From: Dioscorea cayenensis subsp. rotundata
Taxonomy: Eukaryota > Streptophyta > Magnoliopsida > Dioscoreales > Dioscoreaceae
Assembly (NCBI RefSeq): GCF_009730915.1
Contig: NC_052481.1
Span: 22,394,233 to 22,458,232 of the forward strand
Reading direction: 5' to 3'
DNA: 64,000 nt
Part shown: piece by piece, positions 9,825-22,511 of the stretch
Layout: each line of letters starts with the position of its first letter
Position numbering within the stretch: the first letter of the stretch is position 1
Notes under the pieces: generated by a model
The model's input: the letters and a program-made list of their open reading frames with translations, nothing else
Told to the model about the DNA's origin: nothing
The model's database searches: none
Position numbers and translations under genes: made by a program

Positions 9825-12344
9825 CTAGCTGCTTTGACTTAACCCATACTGCAGGGAAGGGAAGGTAAAAAAAAGGGATAAAGTATCAGCACCTGTTGTA
9901 TAATTGTATATTGATACCTAAACAAGTTCCCTTGCCAGACAGCCACCTCTATAGAATCAATTCATCTGCTACTATTACCACACATCAAGAATTTTAGCAG
10001 CATTGATAATTAAACAGAAACAGGCAAGATAATAAAGTTCTTTCCTTCTCTTTTTGAATGTATAAAAACATCATTTGATGAAGAACTAGAGGCAACTGCT
10101 GTGTGTTGTTGGTTTGAGATTGTAAGCAAGTTATGACACTAAAACCAAACCTAAGTAATGGCCATTGTTGATTCTCTTCAATCAAAGGATAGGCATGTCT
10201 CAGCATCTTTCATGGGTGTTCGTAAAATTACACTGTCAAGTATTGCATATGGTTATCTGGTTTATAATTTGAGACAGGATAGTGCCTTTTGAATTAATGG
10301 TCTACAAACCTAATAAGACTAGGACCATTTAGCTAACTTTTAATTGAGAATACTTAACTGCTTAACATCAGGGCAAACTTAAGCATACCTTCTGCCGCAT
10401 TCGTGAACTCCACATGTCTGGTTGATGACCAGGGTTCTCAACAGAGTGTGGAGCATATGTTAGGATAGGCTGTGGATTGAGCAGTGGTCTTCTAAGCACA
10501 AGAAAATCTTCATCACTATCATAGTATTCTCTCCTTGTTGGAATCATAACCCTCACAACCAACGCCAATAAAAGCGAAAGTGACTGCAGAAAGAGAAGAC
10601 ATCCATGCAGTGAACATAATAGAAATATCAAATAAATTGCTCAATGATTTATTCAATTACCACACTTAATAAAGTAGTCATAGTTAAAATTCAAAAAGCA
10701 ACCCTAACAGCCAATGAACTTCACAACTTTATAATGCTAAACCATTTTGTGTTTGACATTGTTAATTTGTATCTGTTTTGCTTATAATTCAAAATAAATG
10801 CCAAACCATTTTAAATGACATTAAATTTTTTAGTGAGGCAAAAATAACAGAACCATAATGAACTTCTGGAATATAAGATGGTTTTTGCTTTGCATGTCAG
10901 CATGATCTAAAACCAAATTAATTGTGGCTTCTCAAAAATCCACATGCATTGCATGCTTTTTGAACCAGTGCTTAATAATCATCAGCAAGCACAAACAGTT
11001 AACTCAGTAGAATTCAGAATCTGGCATACCTGAATAATAACCACAGTCATGACAGCCCACTTAACTATATCTAGATTTTCTTCAATAAATGCAGAAAGTC
11101 TTGACAATTCTCCAGTGGTATCATATGGAAGGTCCTGCAAGCACATGACACAAACAGCCTCAAGACTCCATATGCTTCATAGAAAGTAGAGTTCAATCTA
11201 AATCATGGAAACTCACCGCTTCCCATCTTTTTGTTGTATATTAGGGTCAGCCACCAAACCAGTTTCGAATAAAATAAGTATGGTTACCAATGCAGCATAC
11301 TGCAGTCAAGCCAAGTTAAGAAAAGGATACAAATTGTACAATTGAAAAGAAGGTAGTGCTTGCAAACATGAACAGCCAAAAAAATTAATGAAGGTACAAC
11401 TTGTCAAAATATTATTGAAGATCTTGCAAATATAGTTCAGATACACCACGACGAATTAGAGCATGCAACATGTTGATGGCGACAACAACTTCCAAAATTG
11501 ATTCAGTATTATTAGGTGAATTGCCCAGCCAAACACAAGGGTCAAGAAAAAGTCCGCGGAATATGGATCACTAAATAAACCGACAAACCTTAAGATTTAC
11601 CTTAAAGTAGCTTTCAATATTAAGTCGAGCTTAAATTTCACAACCAATAGAGAAGCATGGATAACAAAGGTATTGCCTTTTGCATAAAAATAGCTCAATG
11701 GTTGTGAAACAAACTCTGCAAAGATAGCAAGAATTTTTAAAAGCATAATTTTTAGCATTAAACTAAATAAAATTATCACCAATCCAAACAAGAGTCTAAA
11801 TTTAGTTTTAACATGTTGAACTCCATTATCTCCATCCAATACATACTTGAATTCCTAAATTGATTGTTGAATTGACAGGATCCACATAGCATGCAACAAG
11901 AAATACCAAAATGAAAATCTTTAAAAATCAATACATCAACAAAAAAACGAAATTTAAAGAAGGATACGAAACAGAGGCAGCAACCACTAATTACTTCAGC
12001 TGCAACATGTCCAATGAAAGCGATCAAACACATCAAAACGCCAAATCCCATCAAAGCGCACACAAACCTTCATCCCAAAAGATACAAATCCAAAATAAAT
12101 AAATAAAATTCCACAAGAAACATCAGATTGAACAATAAAATTCAAAGCAAAGAAATAATTAAAAGGGTCACCACCATGGAGCCGGGAGCTTGTGGAAATC
12201 AAAGCCAATCTCGATTCCATCCCTGAAGCAACGATTCAAAACCCATAACGAATAGATAAGGATGGAGAATCCTGTAAACGCCTGGAAAAAATTCAGGATT
12301 TTGAGAAGAGCTGCGAGGCAGCTGCGGCACAAGTTAGGGCGCAT
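9825..12344 (-). CDS. Tetraspanin family protein (TOM2A/tetraspanin-18/19 type), with one-base frame gap in exon 3
   Basis: Four-pass membrane protein of a plant family that includes the tobamovirus-multiplication host factor TOM2A. Exons on the minus strand: 12344-12175, 12067-11968, 11299-11217, 11134-11030, 10583-10389, 9848-9825. About 225 residues: hydrophobic segment near residues 15-35, second segment, GCC motif at the start of the small loop, third segment, [10 protein letters not shown] in the large loop, fourth segment, then an acidic-Tyr tail with YDSDED and a last exon of seven residues starting YGL. Exons 1, 2, 4, 5 and 6 join in phase. Exon 3 is 83 nt, one short: its upstream part reads the third membrane segment and its last codons read W-E-A in another frame, so one A seems missing from the AAAAA run near 11226. 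An assembly error is likelier than a null allele. Confidence 0.85.
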
Positions 12345-14417
12345 CTCTCTGGTAGATCGAAACCCTAATTCCTAAAAACTCCAAGATCCCGTTCTTCTCT
12401 TCTCCTTTCGATCTCACGGAAGAGAGAAGAAGAGGAGAATGGAGGAGAATGGGATCTTGGGGGCAACGAGGAACGACGATTGGGAGAGAAGACGCTTGAA
12501 ACTTGAAAATGGAGATCTTTTGTTATTTATTAATAATAAATAAATAATAATAAATAAATAAATAAATAATAATAATAAATAAATAAATAAAAATAGGTGG
12601 TTGGGAAATTGAGAGGACGGGCCCGGAAAAAACGGAGTGAATGATTAGCTTGAAAAGTTGGAGTTAGTTGTAATTTGATGGGGTGAAGGTGTCCTTGGAC
12701 CTTGACTATTTTAATTTAGTCATTAATTTAAAAAATAAAAAATAAAAAATAGATAAATCAAAGGACCCATAGCCTATGTAAGCTATTTGGCCCATATGGA
12801 AAAATAAATATAAAATATTCAAAGTTGTCGTGATCAAGATTTGTTAAAAATATTAATGATAATCAATGACTAATTGTGAATGTTTGAACACAAAACCTTT
12901 CATTTTGATTCCTGTATTAAGAGTGCACGGACTAAATAATCTGGTCAGTACACACCCTTTAATGTAGTCAATTTCATAAAATAAAATAAAATAAAATAGT
13001 TACCTACTTATTCATATTTATACATTAAAAAAAATTGTTTATGATTAATAATTCAACCTAATTAAAAACTAAAAAGATCCATTAGAAAAAGAAGATTGAA
13101 TATTTTTCACATAGGTCAAAAACTTTAAAAAAATATTTTTTTATTTAAACACTAAAATAAACATTTTAGTTTAACAAAATTAAAATCCTATAATCTTTTA
13201 CTTTTTTTAACATTATTATTTTTGTTTATTCCGTGTTAGTTTAACAAAAATAAACATTTTATTCACGTGGGTTCCAAAGACCCTATACGTAGCATGTCCC
13301 CTGTCCCTCACTGTTCCAATCAAGTTTGTGCACGTCCCAGTGCCCTACAGTGGGTTCGCTCCCACTCCTCTTCCAAAAATAAAAACAATGTCTCAAATCA
13401 CAAGGTCTCAAGTATGCTAGCAAAGATTACTTCATTGCCTGCCAAGCATGAATATCTCACTATCAATGTTCAAGTCCTTTGCAAGGAAGAAAAGTGGTAG
13501 AAATATGATAAATTTCCTACTTTAGAATGTAAGATAATAAATATATAGAGTATGAAATAACTCTTGTGCCTTTCTTTTTATATTGGATTAATATTTTTAA
13601 TTACCTGTTTATCTTTAGAAGCGAAAATTTTTTTATCTGTGGGCATGTAAATTGCTTTTGTGCTTTATTTTTGTATTTATCCACTTTAAAAATCAATTAC
13701 ATCTATGATTTTTAATTATATCATGAAATAATCTTTGTATTAAATTAATCTTGACATTTTAATAACAATGGATTCATAAAACATGTCCCTCTCATTTATT
13801 TCATGCAAATTAATCTTTGCTTGCATTATATCAATGAATATATATGTGCCACAATGCAATATAAATAAACTGGGATTATTGATAGAAACTGAGTTATTTC
13901 CTTTTCCTTATGCTTGGTTGTCACTTGTCATGCTCACTTGTCCTTTCCTTTTCTTCCTGTTTGATTGCCATTCTCTTTGTGCAAATTTGGACCACACTTT
14001 CTTTCCATATATTGACATTCATGAATATAGTCACAACTCATTAAATAATCAGAGACAAACATCTAATCTAGCATTGGCATCAGAGAAAGTGCTTTCTTAC
14101 TTGACCCCCTCCACACTGACAACAATCAACTTCATGTCTGGAAAACTCCAAAGAATTCAGAGGGCCATGCAAATCCATCCCATCTCTGGAATACAATAAT
14201 GGAACCCAACATCCTTATTATAATATTTCATTTTAAGAAGAATTCACTTTGGTGATAATTAATTTAGTGATAAATTAAGTTCAATAACATTAGATTATAT
14301 ATTGCATTAAACAAAGCCAAAAGAAGGACTCATATATACAAGCCTGCAGGAAAACAACTTACTCTATTAATATTAAACAGAACATAAACCTTTCCAGCTT
14401 GAGTGAGGTTCATCACT
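12345..14417. other. Intergenic region between tetraspanin and bHLH genes
   Basis: The tetraspanin 5' region (GA-rich near 12380-12450), then (taaa/taat)n microsatellite at about 12525-12595, AT-rich DNA, a truncated SINE and the 3' flank of the bHLH gene. No further gene seen; the 138-codon open frame near 13783 lacks coding character. Confidence 0.6.
13264..13384 (+). mobile_element. 5'-truncated SINE, 3' portion only
   Basis: Shares the 3' part of the glutaredoxin-intron SINE, including cttgtgcacgtccc-like and ctcctcttcc-like blocks followed by an A-rich tail. The tRNA-like head is missing. Confidence 0.6.
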
Positions 14418-15833
14418 TCATTTGCTAGACTTTAGTTCAGCAAAAACATGAGCCTGTGGAGAAAAAGATAAATATAAATATATATATATAGATAAAAACA
14501 AGCAGAAAAGAACAAGAGAACTAACCTCAAGATCAGGATTAGTGCTTGGGATTTGCACCATATTGGGAGCATTGATGAAAGTGAAGTTGAGTGCTGGATC
14601 TGGTTGTCCAGGTGCTTGTTCTTTTCCCTGATCAGGGATGGAAGAGGATGAAGAAGGCATGACTGGAGAAACTATTGAACTTGGGTTAAGAACAACTTGG
14701 GGAACTCTTGGAACTTGTGGATGTGGAAAGACTTGTCCACAGTGTATCATAGGTTGTGCATATCTCCCAGTTGCAGCCATTTCAGCCCCCATCATCATTG
14801 TTAAATTCATTCCAATTGGAGTGTAGTAAGGAACTCCAGGTGCAGCAGTATACATCATTGAGTTCATGCTGTTCATTTTCACAGACATGGCCTACAACAT
14901 TTTGGCACTTTTAATTTTACTACTAATTAATCTTCAAAACTTATGATCTATATATATATATATATGCACTAACACACACACATACTTTGACTTGATTTTG
15001 AAGAGATTTAACGTATTCAATGGCCTCATCCAACATGGAAGCTTTATCAACCTGAAAAAAGAATTAATGAAGGAATCAATAAGATGTTATTTCCAGAACA
15101 GAGGATTAATTGAAAGTGCATGCATGAGATGTTGAGAAGAACCTTGTTGCATTTGGGTATGAGTTCTTGCAGGGTTTTCATCCTTTCATTAATCTTGTCT
15201 CTGCGTCTCTGCCAAACAAATTAAAACTACCAAATTAATATATATATATATATATTCTCCATAATTAATATAATATATATAATTATGTTATGCACACACT
15301 CTCTCAGAGAGATTGTGAACAGCAGCAGCTCTAGTCTTTTTTCCAGGTGCAGTTTTGCCATTTCTTTGCTCTTTTTCTCCAGATTCATCATCAACAACCT
15401 ATCAATGTTTTCATATAATTATAAAAATGCAAACATATTGCTTATAAATTCATTTAATCACAAGACAAACCTTTTTAACACTGCAGGTTGTCTCCTTTTC
15501 TCCTGATTCAACCTATATATATATATATATATATAATAATAAATTCATTTTGTCAAAGGTGCCCAAATTCCAAAAGAGTAACCATGATATAAAATATAAA
15601 GAGAGAGATTGAAAGACATGCATGCAAACCTCAGGAACAGGATCAGACGGCGGAGCTTCACTGATCACAGGCTTCCGTTTCTTTCCTCTACTCATGGATG
15701 AACTAGCTTGATCACTAGCAGCCATCACCACCACCGGCGGCGGTGCAACGTTATCGGTAGAGTCCTCGACCACCGCCATCAACTCCTTAGAATTCTCATA
15801 CACCTTCCCACGTACAACACTTATTAGCATCTG

Positions 15834-15864
<31 letters not shown>

Positions 15865-16314
15865 CCATCATCAATCATCCCATGATCCTCTTTCGATAAC
15901 TCCATTATCGGCAAAGGCTGCTCCAATGATGGTACCATATAGTTCACCACCGACATCATCGGATCCATGCACGTTGTTTCGAACCGTGCAAGATTGTCCT
16001 CAAGACGCTTGTTCTCACAGTGCAACCATAACTCCATCTCAAGCTCATGAATTAAGACTTTCAGGGGCTGCTCGTCCAGCTCTTCTATGTTGCCTTTCCT
16101 CCATATCAATCCTAGTAAGTCCACTTCATTCCTACATACATTAGTTTATCAAAAATTATTAACATTCAATTAAAAAAATTTGATTTTTAATATGAAATCA
16201 ACGGCTGGGAACCAACGAGGGTAGGATCGGGCCGTTGATAATGGGCGATAAAGCGGGAAGCTGGTTGTAAATACCATCATCTTCCAATTCATAGTCTGGA
16301 ACGTAGTGATCCAT
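14418..16314 (-). CDS. PIF-like bHLH transcription factor
   Basis: Nuclear DNA-binding regulator of the phytochrome-interacting-factor subfamily. Exons on the minus strand: 16314-16275, 16111-15630, 15512-15471, 15398-15300, 15208-15143, 15051-14986, 14891-14526, 14453-14418; phases close to 398 residues. The N-terminus (MDHYVPDYELEDDG) followed by LIWRKGN resembles a weakened active-phytochrome-B-binding motif. An acidic Asp run is encoded by an ATC repeat, and a Lys-rich segment follows. The bHLH spans about residues 213-262: His216, Glu220 and Arg224 give the H-E-R signature of G-box (CACGTG) binders, then helix 1, loop (IPKCNK) and helix 2. The C-terminus is rich in Pro, Met and Ser. The join of exon 1 to 2 uses an acceptor at 16112/16111; the more obvious tag at 16122 breaks the frame. 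PIF or UNE10-like member not decided. Confidence 0.88.
15834..15873. repeat. (ATC)n microsatellite inside the bHLH coding exon
   Basis: A tca/atc trinucleotide run that encodes a stretch of about ten Asp residues on the minus strand. Length is likely polymorphic and would alter only the acidic run. Confidence 0.85.
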
Positions 16315-16778
16315 GAGTTATGGTGAGGTGGTGGCCGGGAAAGCTTTATTGGGGACTATAGAGTATTTTTATAGATGTAGTGTAGATTATAGTGGTGTTT
16401 CAGAGGGGGGGATTAAATATATAATTGGAATTAATTGTAAGGGTGTTATTGAAAATAAAAATAAGTTATTATAAAAAAGAGAAGCAGCTCGGTGTCGGAA
16501 GATGATTGTATTGTTGGGAAGGTGCAGACATGTTTTTCACTTGCATTGTAATTAAGCCGACTTACAGACTTGCCTCTTTCTGTTCCATTGCTTTTCTATG
16601 CACCTCTTGATTAATTTTTGGTTTTTTTAATTTATACAATTTATTTTTAATTATTTTTGATTTTTGTTGTTTTCTATATACTTGTATATTGAGTAGAGAA
16701 GTAGAGGGTCATTTAACTGCTTTTGTTAAAGATCTTTTTTTTTTTAATATATTGGCATGCTTTGGATTTTTTGTACTG

Positions 16779-16912
16779 TATGTTTATGTCGTACTAATTA
16801 AAAATATAGTTTTGAATTTCAACTCTGACAGAATTTATGAATTGTTTGTACATTATGTTTATGTCTTACTAATTAAAAATATAGCTTTAAATTTTAACTC
16901 AGACAGAATTCA
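16779..16912. repeat. Two-copy tandem duplication, about 69 bp
   Basis: The block tatgtttatgtcgtacta through the ctctgacagaatt region is repeated once with a few changes, giving a period near 69 bp. Confidence 0.7.
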
Positions 16913-18933
16913 TGGGGTCTCTTGTGTGATATCAAAGTCATCTCGTCTGGTTCTGGAACCATAGTATATCTTGGTTCCAGCCTATTAAAATCTGACATGT
17001 GTCCCCAAATTATAATAAAAAATAATAATAATATCATATATAACAAGTGTCAAAATATAATAGACTGAAATCAATGAATATCCTAATTCCATAAACAAAT
17101 GAGATGACTTTTATGATATCTTCGTATTTCGATGAAAAAATTGTATTCAAATTTTAACTTTTCTATAGTGAAGTAAATATGAGTGAAGTATTAATTTTTT
17201 TTATTTGTACGTATTCAGACACATTGGTTCATCACATCATAAAAGAAAGAAGAAGAAAAACAAGTAGAGATGTGCGTGTTTCCATGTCTGTGCATGCTGA
17301 GACACATGGTCCCATCTCATCAAAGAAGAAGAAGAGAAGATTCGATTGCCTCTTTCTTAATTAAGAGCTCACAATATTAATTAAAAAATTAAAAATTAAA
17401 AAAATAAAAATAAAAATAAAAAGATCAGCATATTTATGCAGAGATCATTCACATTGTTGGAGAGATGCTCATTTTGGGAGAAGTGGGAGGAAATGAAGAA
17501 AAGTGGGTTGACATCTCTCTATTTCTAATGTTGTTTTATTTTTAATAAATAAATACTAAAATTATTAGAAGTTATATTATTTTTTTTAAAAAAAAATAGT
17601 ATTTTTCTCACTTCTTCATTTCATACCACTCCGTCCAAAATAAATTTCTAATTATGTATGAGATTCGGATGAAAAAAAAATATATTGGGAATAACAAAGA
17701 TTGAAGAATTCATGTGAGTTGCTTCAACACTGATTGTAATTTCTTCTAAACTGTGTATATAATCGTTGGTACCATTAGGTTTTATTAATATCATTAATGA
17801 TGACCACAACATTCAAATAATTATAAATGTAATGATAATGTACATGCAAGATTTATTTTTCTACATCTTTACATCTTCATGGGCAATTTTATTTTTTTTG
17901 TTTATTTTTTAATTATTAATATAATTTCAAATAATTTATAATTATTTGAATCTTAAAAAAATTAAAAGGATAAATATATATATTATTTAAAACGATAAAA
18001 CTAAAGCAATTCTATTTTTAAAATTATGATTATTTTTAAAAAATTCAATTCTTATAAAAGCAGTTTGCCCATATTCAGAACATTTTAAAGCTTTCTTCAC
18101 ATGTGAAAATAAAATCAAAATAACATGTATGATCGTATAAGTTAGAACGTTACATTGTTTTAATATTGAATAGAACGCGACAATAATAATTTGTCACAAT
18201 ATTTTTTATATTTATTATTTATGTTTTTTAAATTTATATGACAAATATCATAAATACTGGGTAATATTTTAATTGGGGCACCATTATACATATCTATTTT
18301 TTGACAATCTCTTAACACAGTATGCGGCCTTTGTCCAAAAAAAAATTTTAATTTTTTTTGGAATGATTAATGACAACATGAGATTATAGTACGTGATTAG
18401 AAATGTAAGTACTTATTAATTCATGAAGAATATATATATATATATATTATTTGTTACATTCTCACTGAATATTTATATTAAAAAACTTAAATTATTTTTT
18501 AAAATGGGAATACATAGTATTTAATTGAAATACATCTAAAAAAAATTCAAAACTCGTAGCCAGGCTTTGAGGCGAAATTTCTAACGGCACCCAAACGTGA
18601 ACCTCGGGTTATGACCCACCCTGTCCTGAGTCATTAGGACCAATTAACAGATTGCTGACACATGTCTACATTGTCCTAATTTAATGTCATGCATTCATTG
18701 GGTGGCACTGCCATGGCTGGACACGTGTCAACGAGTTGATCCCTTTTAGATTCCCTAGATTCGATTCCGTCTTTTTCTTCTTTAGTTGAGCATCTCCAAT
18801 TAACTCACAACTCTGCAAGGCTTGGCAGTTGGGCCCATCCCACATGAATGTTACTATAATTGTTGCAATATCAATCACACTAAAAGTTAATTTCTGATCA
18901 TAAGGCCATCCCGCAGAATATATTTCTATTAAC

Positions 18934-19098
18934 GAGGTAGAAAGATAGGGGTCAAGTTTTATTTTACTTTTTTTTTTTCTCAATTTTTTTAAATATTTTT
19001 ATGTTAATTTTTGTAAGAGGTAGAAAGATAGGGGTCAAGTTTTATTTTTACTCTCAATTTTTTAAAATATTTTTTTATGTTAATTTTTTGTAAAAAAA
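18934..19098. repeat. Two-copy tandem duplication, about 83 bp
   Basis: Both copies begin gaggtagaaagatagg (18934 and 19017) and run through a T-rich stretch ending in atgttaatttt. High identity suggests a recent event. Confidence 0.85.
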
Positions 19099-19165
19099 TA
19101 TTATTATTAGTAAAGTCAATTAGTTCAAATTTTTAGTAATACTAAAAATAAATCTTTCATATGCC

Positions 19166-19330
19166 ATGTGGAGTGGTGAGGGTTCGAATCTGCGATTACA
19201 AAATTTCTTTCAGCCACTCACTCGTATGTCGTTAACTTCACGGGTGATGTTACTTGCACACTTATCTGTCATTAACTCACGAATGATGTCATTTGCCCTA
19301 CACTCATACTCCTCCAGATTCTTTTTTTAT
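19166..19330 (+). mobile_element. Possible SINE fragment
   Basis: Contains gtggtgagggttcgaatct, close to the B-box region of the complete SINE in this window, followed by a T-rich end. The rest does not align clearly by eye. Confidence 0.3.
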
Positions 19331-20535
19331 TTATCGTATATATTTAATTCACACTAATTAAAAAAAATTGGTTAAAATTAGTTTTATTACTTTATATTTT
19401 TATAAAAATTTTTTCATTCTTTTTCAAAAACTACTTCTATTTAAAACTCCACTGATAGAGTATATATTGAAATTGCATAAATACATTAAATTAAAAGGTA
19501 AATTTGAAAAAAAAAATATCTAATGTTGCACAAAATTTCTAATGTGACAAGTAAAAAAGTACAAAAAAGAGACCCAAAACATCACAAGTAAAAAAAATTG
19601 GAGGGAGTATGTCATAGAAACTTTTTTCAAAAAAAAAAAAATAATATATATATATATATTATTTTTAAAATTAATTTTTTATATATTTTGAAAATTAAAA
19701 TTGGATTGGAATGGAGGGTTTAACATAAGCCCCAGGAAATGTAACCTATACAACAAAATTTTCCAAGAGTGTGAGTGCGTGTTTGTGTGGATGAAAGATT
19801 ACAAGAGAGCTGAATTTTATATTAGAGAATTCTTATTTTATCTTTATTAAATTAATATTGTATTACAAAAAAAAAAGATTTTAATGTTATTTAAAATTAA
19901 AAATAATTAGCATATTGGCACTTGTTATAACAATCCTATTATGCAAAGTTGGATTGTTATGTCTATAAAAAAAAATATTAACAATAATTTACAAAAATTA
20001 CAGAGAAGAGAAAAGTGAGAAAACAACTGAAAAACAAACTTACATACTACATGAAAGAAATAGATTAAAAAATTATTATAGATATAAATCAGATGAGCAA
20101 ATTAAGAAAAACAAGCAATAGATTTAAAGAAAAAAAAAAGAATTTATTTAATAAAAAAAATAACAAGTTGAATTGGAAGGTGTAAAACTGGTCATTGTCA
20201 GGGGAAAGGGAGGGAGCCATGTGACGGAGGAGGAGGGAGGATATGGATAAAAATTTGAGTACAAGAGGAAGAGAGTGACTTGGTAAGATTGTGACATGGG
20301 GTGGTGTGTATGGGCCACCACAAGCACAAGAATGAGTTAAGAAACAGACAAGCTGAACTCTGTTCAAAGCCCCTCCTCCCAAGCAACCATGCATGCAGCA
20401 TGCCTCTCTCTTTCTCAAGGCCATCCTCTTGCTGTATCAGCCAACATTGGATGTTGAGTTAGAGGAGCTTCCAACTCCTCCTGAGAAAAATTATATATAT
20501 ATATGATAAAAAATAAGAGAGGGGAAAAAGCACAA

Positions 20536-20584
20536 TAATGGATTGGATGGGGGATCCTCGAAGGTAGCTTATTTGAGTTACAAT

Positions 20585-20620
<36 letters not shown>

Positions 20621-21130
20621 ATCAAATGATAAAAAGTAATAGAGAACAAGGGAATGGATTGGATAGGGCCCAGGATTGAGGGTGAATCCTGAAAGAGAGC
20701 TTATTTGAGTCACAATCATATATTGGGAGAGAGCTAAATCTTCATTCTCGGGAGGGAGTTGAATCCTCAAAGGGAGCCATTGGATTAGCATTTAACGACT
20801 GTAGGAGACATCCTCATGAAACACAAGCTCATATATATATATATCATATTTGATAACGTGAACAGGGCTATTGCAACGATCACATTATTTGAGTCACAAT
20901 TATGTATTGAGAGGGAGTTGAGCCTTCGACCTCAAGAGGGGATTGAATCCTCAAAGGGAGCCATTGTATTAACATTTAATGACTCTAGGAGACTCCTAAG
21001 AGACACAAGCTCATATATATATATATATAAATAATATTTGATAACGTGAATAGACTATTGCAAGCGATCACATTATTTGAGTCACAATCATATATTAGGA
21101 GGAAATTGAACTTTCAACCTCTAGCATGAA
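20536..21130. repeat. Imperfect tandem array, unit about 185-190 bp
   Basis: The words ttatttgagtcacaat, gaatcctcaaagggagcc and acaagctcatatata recur in order. The clearest units start near 20703, 20887 and 21077, with shorter related blocks near 20536 and 20653 that share aatggattggat. A (GA)n tract interrupts the first block. No coding content. Confidence 0.75.
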
Positions 21131-21589
21131 AGTCAAATACTTTAATCTCTCCACTTTGAGACAGTGAGAATATTCATACTATATAGTATATATAAATATT
21201 ATTATTATTATTATTTTAATTTTTTAATTAATTTTTAGAATTAAAAAAATCTATTTCATTTGATCGAGAGAACACTGAGTTACATGCAGTACATAATTAA
21301 TATTCCCTCTATTCCATCATAAATGTTCACTTTAGAATGTTTTCATCTCCCAAATTATTTGTCCATATATCTAATTTAAGGAGTAAGTTTTCAAATTTAA
21401 CCTTATCAAAGTCTTTACAAGCATCATTCTTCATGTCACCTAATCTTAAATCATAACTTTAATAGATGGAGAGAAAATTGATCAAAATGGGAAATGTGAA
21501 CTAAATGTGTATGAAATTTTTTTAATTTTACTAATTTTTCTTATTTTTGTGAATATGTTAAATAGGGCACTCATGATATGATGGCAGGT

Positions 21590-21690
21590 AGGGGTGTATT
21601 TGAGCCAAGCCGTTCGGGTAGTGCGGCTCGGTGTTCGACTTCGGTAAGGGCTCGTTCAGTATTCACTCATATTGTAAAGAACAATAAAGT
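21590..21690 (+). mobile_element. Fragment of a GAGCC-rich transposon end
   Basis: Starts aggggtgtatttgagcc and continues with gccg/gctcg-rich sequence before fading into AT-rich DNA. The start matches the beginning of the element at 63496, so it is probably one broken end of the same or a related non-autonomous DNA element. Confidence 0.4.
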
Positions 21691-21870
21691 ATTCCACTCA
21701 AATTTTAAAAAAATAAAGAAAAAAACTAAAGCGGTGACAACCACAATAAAAGCCACAATCTTGATCTAATTGAAATCAACTTGGACAGGAAACAACCTGC
21801 CTTACACAAGAAACATTTGTTATTAACAGAAATTCAGCCATAGACCGGCAAATCTTTTTCCGTAATCTTA

Positions 21871-22206
21871 TTATGATAGCATCTAAAAAACAAAAACAAA
21901 AAAAAAAATCATTTCAACATAATAAATAAGCATGAATATATATATATATATATAATGCTATATCACATATCATAGTTCATAATCACATTTTAAGAGAAAA
22001 AAAACAAACAAAATCCATACATCTGCATCCTCAATTCGCTTTCTCTTGTGAGCATTTTGCTCATGTTTCACTGTGCCTGTTGTCGGAGAGCAAATTTTAT
22101 TGCCCAAATTATGTTTACCATCTTGTGAACTGCAATGATCAACTAAGTCAGAATACTGAACATCTGCCCTGTAAGAGGTTCCCAGTGGAGATGTTGTGCC
22201 TGTTGC
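21871..22206 (-). pseudogene. Orphan exon-like segment of an unrecognised gene
   Basis: On the minus strand 22206-22021 is 62 codons with no stop, bounded by an acceptor (tatag) and a donor (gtatgg), both in phase 0. It encodes a hydrophilic peptide ending in HKRKRIEDAD. A further acceptor leads to a short last piece at 21882-21871 that ends in TAA. The expected upstream exons are not seen: the DNA toward 22511 is T-rich intron-like sequence that runs into the second N-gap. It may be the tail of a gene whose body lies in the gap, or a gene fragment carried by a transposon. Product not recognised. Confidence 0.35.
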
Positions 22207-22511
22207 CTATAAAAATGTCCATGATCACATAAAAAATTAAATAAATCAAATTTCAACAAAACCACAGAGAAAAACACATTGCAATTTTCAATCCAAGAAC
22301 TTTACAAAAAAATAAAACATTTTCAACTCAAACACAAGAAGATTTAAATTTGATTAAAAAAACTAAGAAAGACAACAAATTCTCAAAGATTAAGAATTAC
22401 AACGAAAGAAAATCCAAAGAAGAAGAAAAAAAAGGAGAGAGAAAAAAAAAGAACAATAAAGTTCCAAACAGAGAACCAGTGGAAGAAAACAAAGTAAAGA
22501 AAAAAATTTCC

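Larger units (their letters stand above)
16315..21577. other. Gene-free AT-rich intergenic DNA with local duplications
   Basis: No gene recognised on either strand. It holds a 69-bp tandem duplication near 16.78-16.91 kb, an 83-bp tandem duplication near 18.93-19.10 kb, a possible SINE fragment near 19.17-19.33 kb, (TA)n and (GA)n tracts, and a larger tandem array at 20.54-21.13 kb. Several short stretches of the ctccctc/gagggag kind (19595-19610, 21303-21330) look like worn MITE ends. Confidence 0.6.

Noticed and set aside
13783-14199. 138-codon plus-strand frame with hydrophobic segments
   Set aside because: Composition follows AT-rich noncoding DNA, no splice context, no recognisable motif.
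15926-16144. Plus-strand frame of 72 codons
   Set aside because: Antisense shadow of bHLH exon 2.
20089-20791. Minus-strand frames of 110-111 codons rich in Ser and Leu
   Set aside because: Translate (GA)n and tandem-array DNA; low complexity, not a gene.
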